Below, one piece after another: positions 62,770-64,000 of a stretch of DNA of 64,000 nt; the first letter of the stretch is position 1; each line of letters opens with the position of its first letter. Origin of the DNA: Aquibium oceanicum. Lineage in GTDB: Bacteria; Pseudomonadota; Alphaproteobacteria; Rhizobiales; Rhizobiaceae. Both the position numbers and the translations under genes were made by a program. The notes beneath the pieces were generated by a model that saw only the letters and a list, made by a program, of their open reading frames with translations, made no database searches and had not been told where the DNA came from. The stretch covers positions 2,998,501 to 3,062,500 of the forward strand of contig NZ_CP018171.1 in NCBI RefSeq assembly GCF_001889605.1, written 5' to 3'.

Positions 62770-64000
62770 ATGGATCTGGACGTCGGGGCCATCGCCGAAC
62801 GAATTGCCGCCTACCTCGATCGGTGGGCGGTGTATGCGACCGACCCTTGGCTCGCGTATCAGGTCGCGCTGATCGTTGTCCTCTTCATCGCCGCGAAGGT
62901 ATTCGGCCGGAAGATCGAATCCCGTCTCGAGAGCCGGGCACGCTCCATCCGCGGTCATCCCGGTCTGCTCCGCGTCGTCGTGGCGACCATGCGCCGATCC
63001 GACTGGATCCTGTTCGTCGTTTTCATGTTCGTGGCGATCACGGTCATGCGCGCCGCGACGTGGCCGAGCCGCAGTTGGCTTCTGGCCATCGCGCTGTGGC
63101 TGGCGCTCACCTGGGTCGTTGTCGCCATCCTCTCGCGGGTGATCCGCAATCGCCTCGCCGCGCGCGCCGTCGCGTGGATGGTCTGGATCTACGCCGCCCT
63201 CGCCATCCTCGGGCTCCACGATCGCGCCGCGCTCTTCCTCGACAGCCTCGCCATGCCGGTCGGCGAGGCCCGGATCTCGGTGCTCACTGTCGTCAAGGTC
63301 ACGGTCCTTCTGACCGCCGCCATCTGGATCGCCACCGTGGTCGGCAACTACTTCGACGAGCGGGTCCAGAAATCGGCCGATCTGACGCCCTCCATCCGGG
63401 TGCTGATCGGCAAGGTCGCCAAGTTCGGCCTGATCATCATCGCCGGCCTCGGTGCGCTGACCGCCGTCGGCGTCGACCTGACGGCGCTGACGGTTTTTTC
63501 CGGCGCGGTCGGTGTCGGCCTGGGCTTCGGCCTCCAGAAGGTGGTGTCGAACTTCATCTCGGGCGTCATCATGCTCATGGACAAGTCGATCAAGCCCGGC
63601 GACACCATCTCGCTCGGCGAGACCTTCGGCTGGATCAGGGAGCTTCGCGCCCGCTTCGTCTCCGTCGTGACGCGCGACGGGCGCGAATACCTCATCCCAA
63701 ACGAGGACTTCGTCACCCAGCAGGTCATCAACTGGTCCTTCAGCGACGAACTCGTCCGCCTCGACGTGGCGTTTGGCGTTTCCTACGACGCCGACCCGCA
63801 CGTGGTGTCCGAACTCGCCATCAACGCGGCGATGACCGTCGGCCGCGTCGAGGCCGCGAGGCGCCCGGTCTGCTGGCTCACCGGCTTCGGCGAATCCTCC
63901 CTCGATTTCGTCCTGCGCTTTTGGATCCACGATCCCCAGCAGGGCCTCACCAACGTCAGGGGCAAGGTGCTGCTTGCCCTGTGGGACGCGTTCAAGGAGA
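62770..64000 (+). CDS. Mechanosensitive ion channel, MscS family (3' truncated by window edge)
   Basis: At least 410 residues are visible and no stop is reached. Several N-terminal membrane helices (about 35-180) precede the MscS core: a pore helix rich in Gly/Ala (VFSGAVGVGLGFGLQKVVSN at about 236-256), followed by the beta domain (GDTISLGETFGWIRELR, DGREYLIPNEDF) and the start of the C-terminal cage. It should release solutes on hypo-osmotic shock. ATG 62770 has GGAACGGGACC upstream. The gene continues beyond base 64000. Confidence 0.92.
   Translation, partial: MDLDVGAIAERIAAYLDRWAVYATDPWLAYQVALIVVLFIAAKVFGRKIESRLESRARSIRGHPGLLRVVVATMRRSDWILFVVFMFVAITVMRAATWPSRSWLLAIALWLALTWVVVAILSRVIRNRLAARAVAWMVWIYAALAILGLHDRAALFLDSLAMPVGEARISVLTVVKVTVLLTAAIWIATVVGNYFDERVQKSADLTPSIRVLIGKVAKFGLIIIAGLGALTAVGVDLTALTVFSGAVGVGLGFGLQKVVSNFISGVIMLMDKSIKPGDTISLGETFGWIRELRARFVSVVTRDGREYLIPNEDFVTQQVINWSFSDELVRLDVAFGVSYDADPHVVSELAINAAMTVGRVEAARRPVCWLTGFGESSLDFVLRFWIHDPQQGLTNVRGKVLLALWDAFKE

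Noticed and set aside
62716-63930. A 404-residue minus-strand open frame opposite the MscS-type channel gene
   Set aside because: Asp/Gly/Arg-rich, no fold signal, and the plus strand encodes a clear channel in phase to the window edge.

Overview
The window is GC-rich chromosomal DNA from an alphaproteobacterium, most likely a member of the Rhizobiales (Mesorhizobium / Phyllobacteriaceae / Brucella-like). The evidence is the gene content and order: LpxI instead of LpxH, a MipZ-type ATPase, EipB, BA14K, DUF1489, ClpS-ClpA next to a phasin, and LexA operators of the alphaproteobacterial direct-repeat type (GTTC-N7-GTTC). I see no insertion sequence, phage gene, CRISPR array, rRNA or tRNA. Coding density is high, and the only gene-free stretch over 300 bases is 14649-14950, upstream of lexA.

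Region 1 (about 1-9887, + strand) is an accessory uptake and catabolism cluster. It contains an M24 metallopeptidase, a complete polyamine-type ABC importer (two permeases, a Tat-exported binding protein, an ATPase), a DUF1028 protein and a HyuA/HyuB hydantoinase/oxoprolinase pair. The order suggests import of a small amide, lactam or peptide-like compound followed by hydrolysis; the substrate cannot be read from sequence.

Region 2 (9982-18141) holds an orphan class III nucleotide cyclase, ssb with an SOS box shared with a small exported protein, DUF1801 and DUF971 genes, an L,D-transpeptidase and OmpA-like lipoprotein pair, lexA with two operators, and comEC.

Region 3 (18221-34320) is core metabolism and envelope biogenesis. 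gltX and gltA read rightward. Facing them is the long leftward superoperon rpsB-tsf-pyrH-frr-uppS-cdsA-rseP-bamA-lpxD-fabZ-lpxA-lpxI-lpxB, which joins translation factors, undecaprenyl and phospholipid precursors, outer-membrane protein assembly and lipid A synthesis. Several genes in it overlap by ATGA, and strong hairpins sit between tsf/pyrH and bamA/lpxD.

Region 4 (34510-50207) contains eipB, a RidA / phosphodiesterase / acyltransferase run, an SMR efflux protein, a HIT protein, azlCD, clpS-clpA, a phasin with a palindromic operator candidate, a D-Ala-D-Ala carboxypeptidase with a SPOR domain, a VWA protein paired with a membrane-anchored J-domain protein, mipZ, sdaA and an unlisted 42-residue membrane protein. 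Region 5 (50493-64000) has small membrane proteins, the gatC-GNAT-gatA-methyltransferase operon, ruvX, an AidB-like acyl-CoA dehydrogenase, a BA14K protein, a periplasmic cyclic-nucleotide phosphodiesterase/nucleotidase and a mechanosensitive channel cut by the window edge.

Start codons were revised where conserved N-termini or ribosome binding sites argued for it. At least six genes appear to start at TTG.
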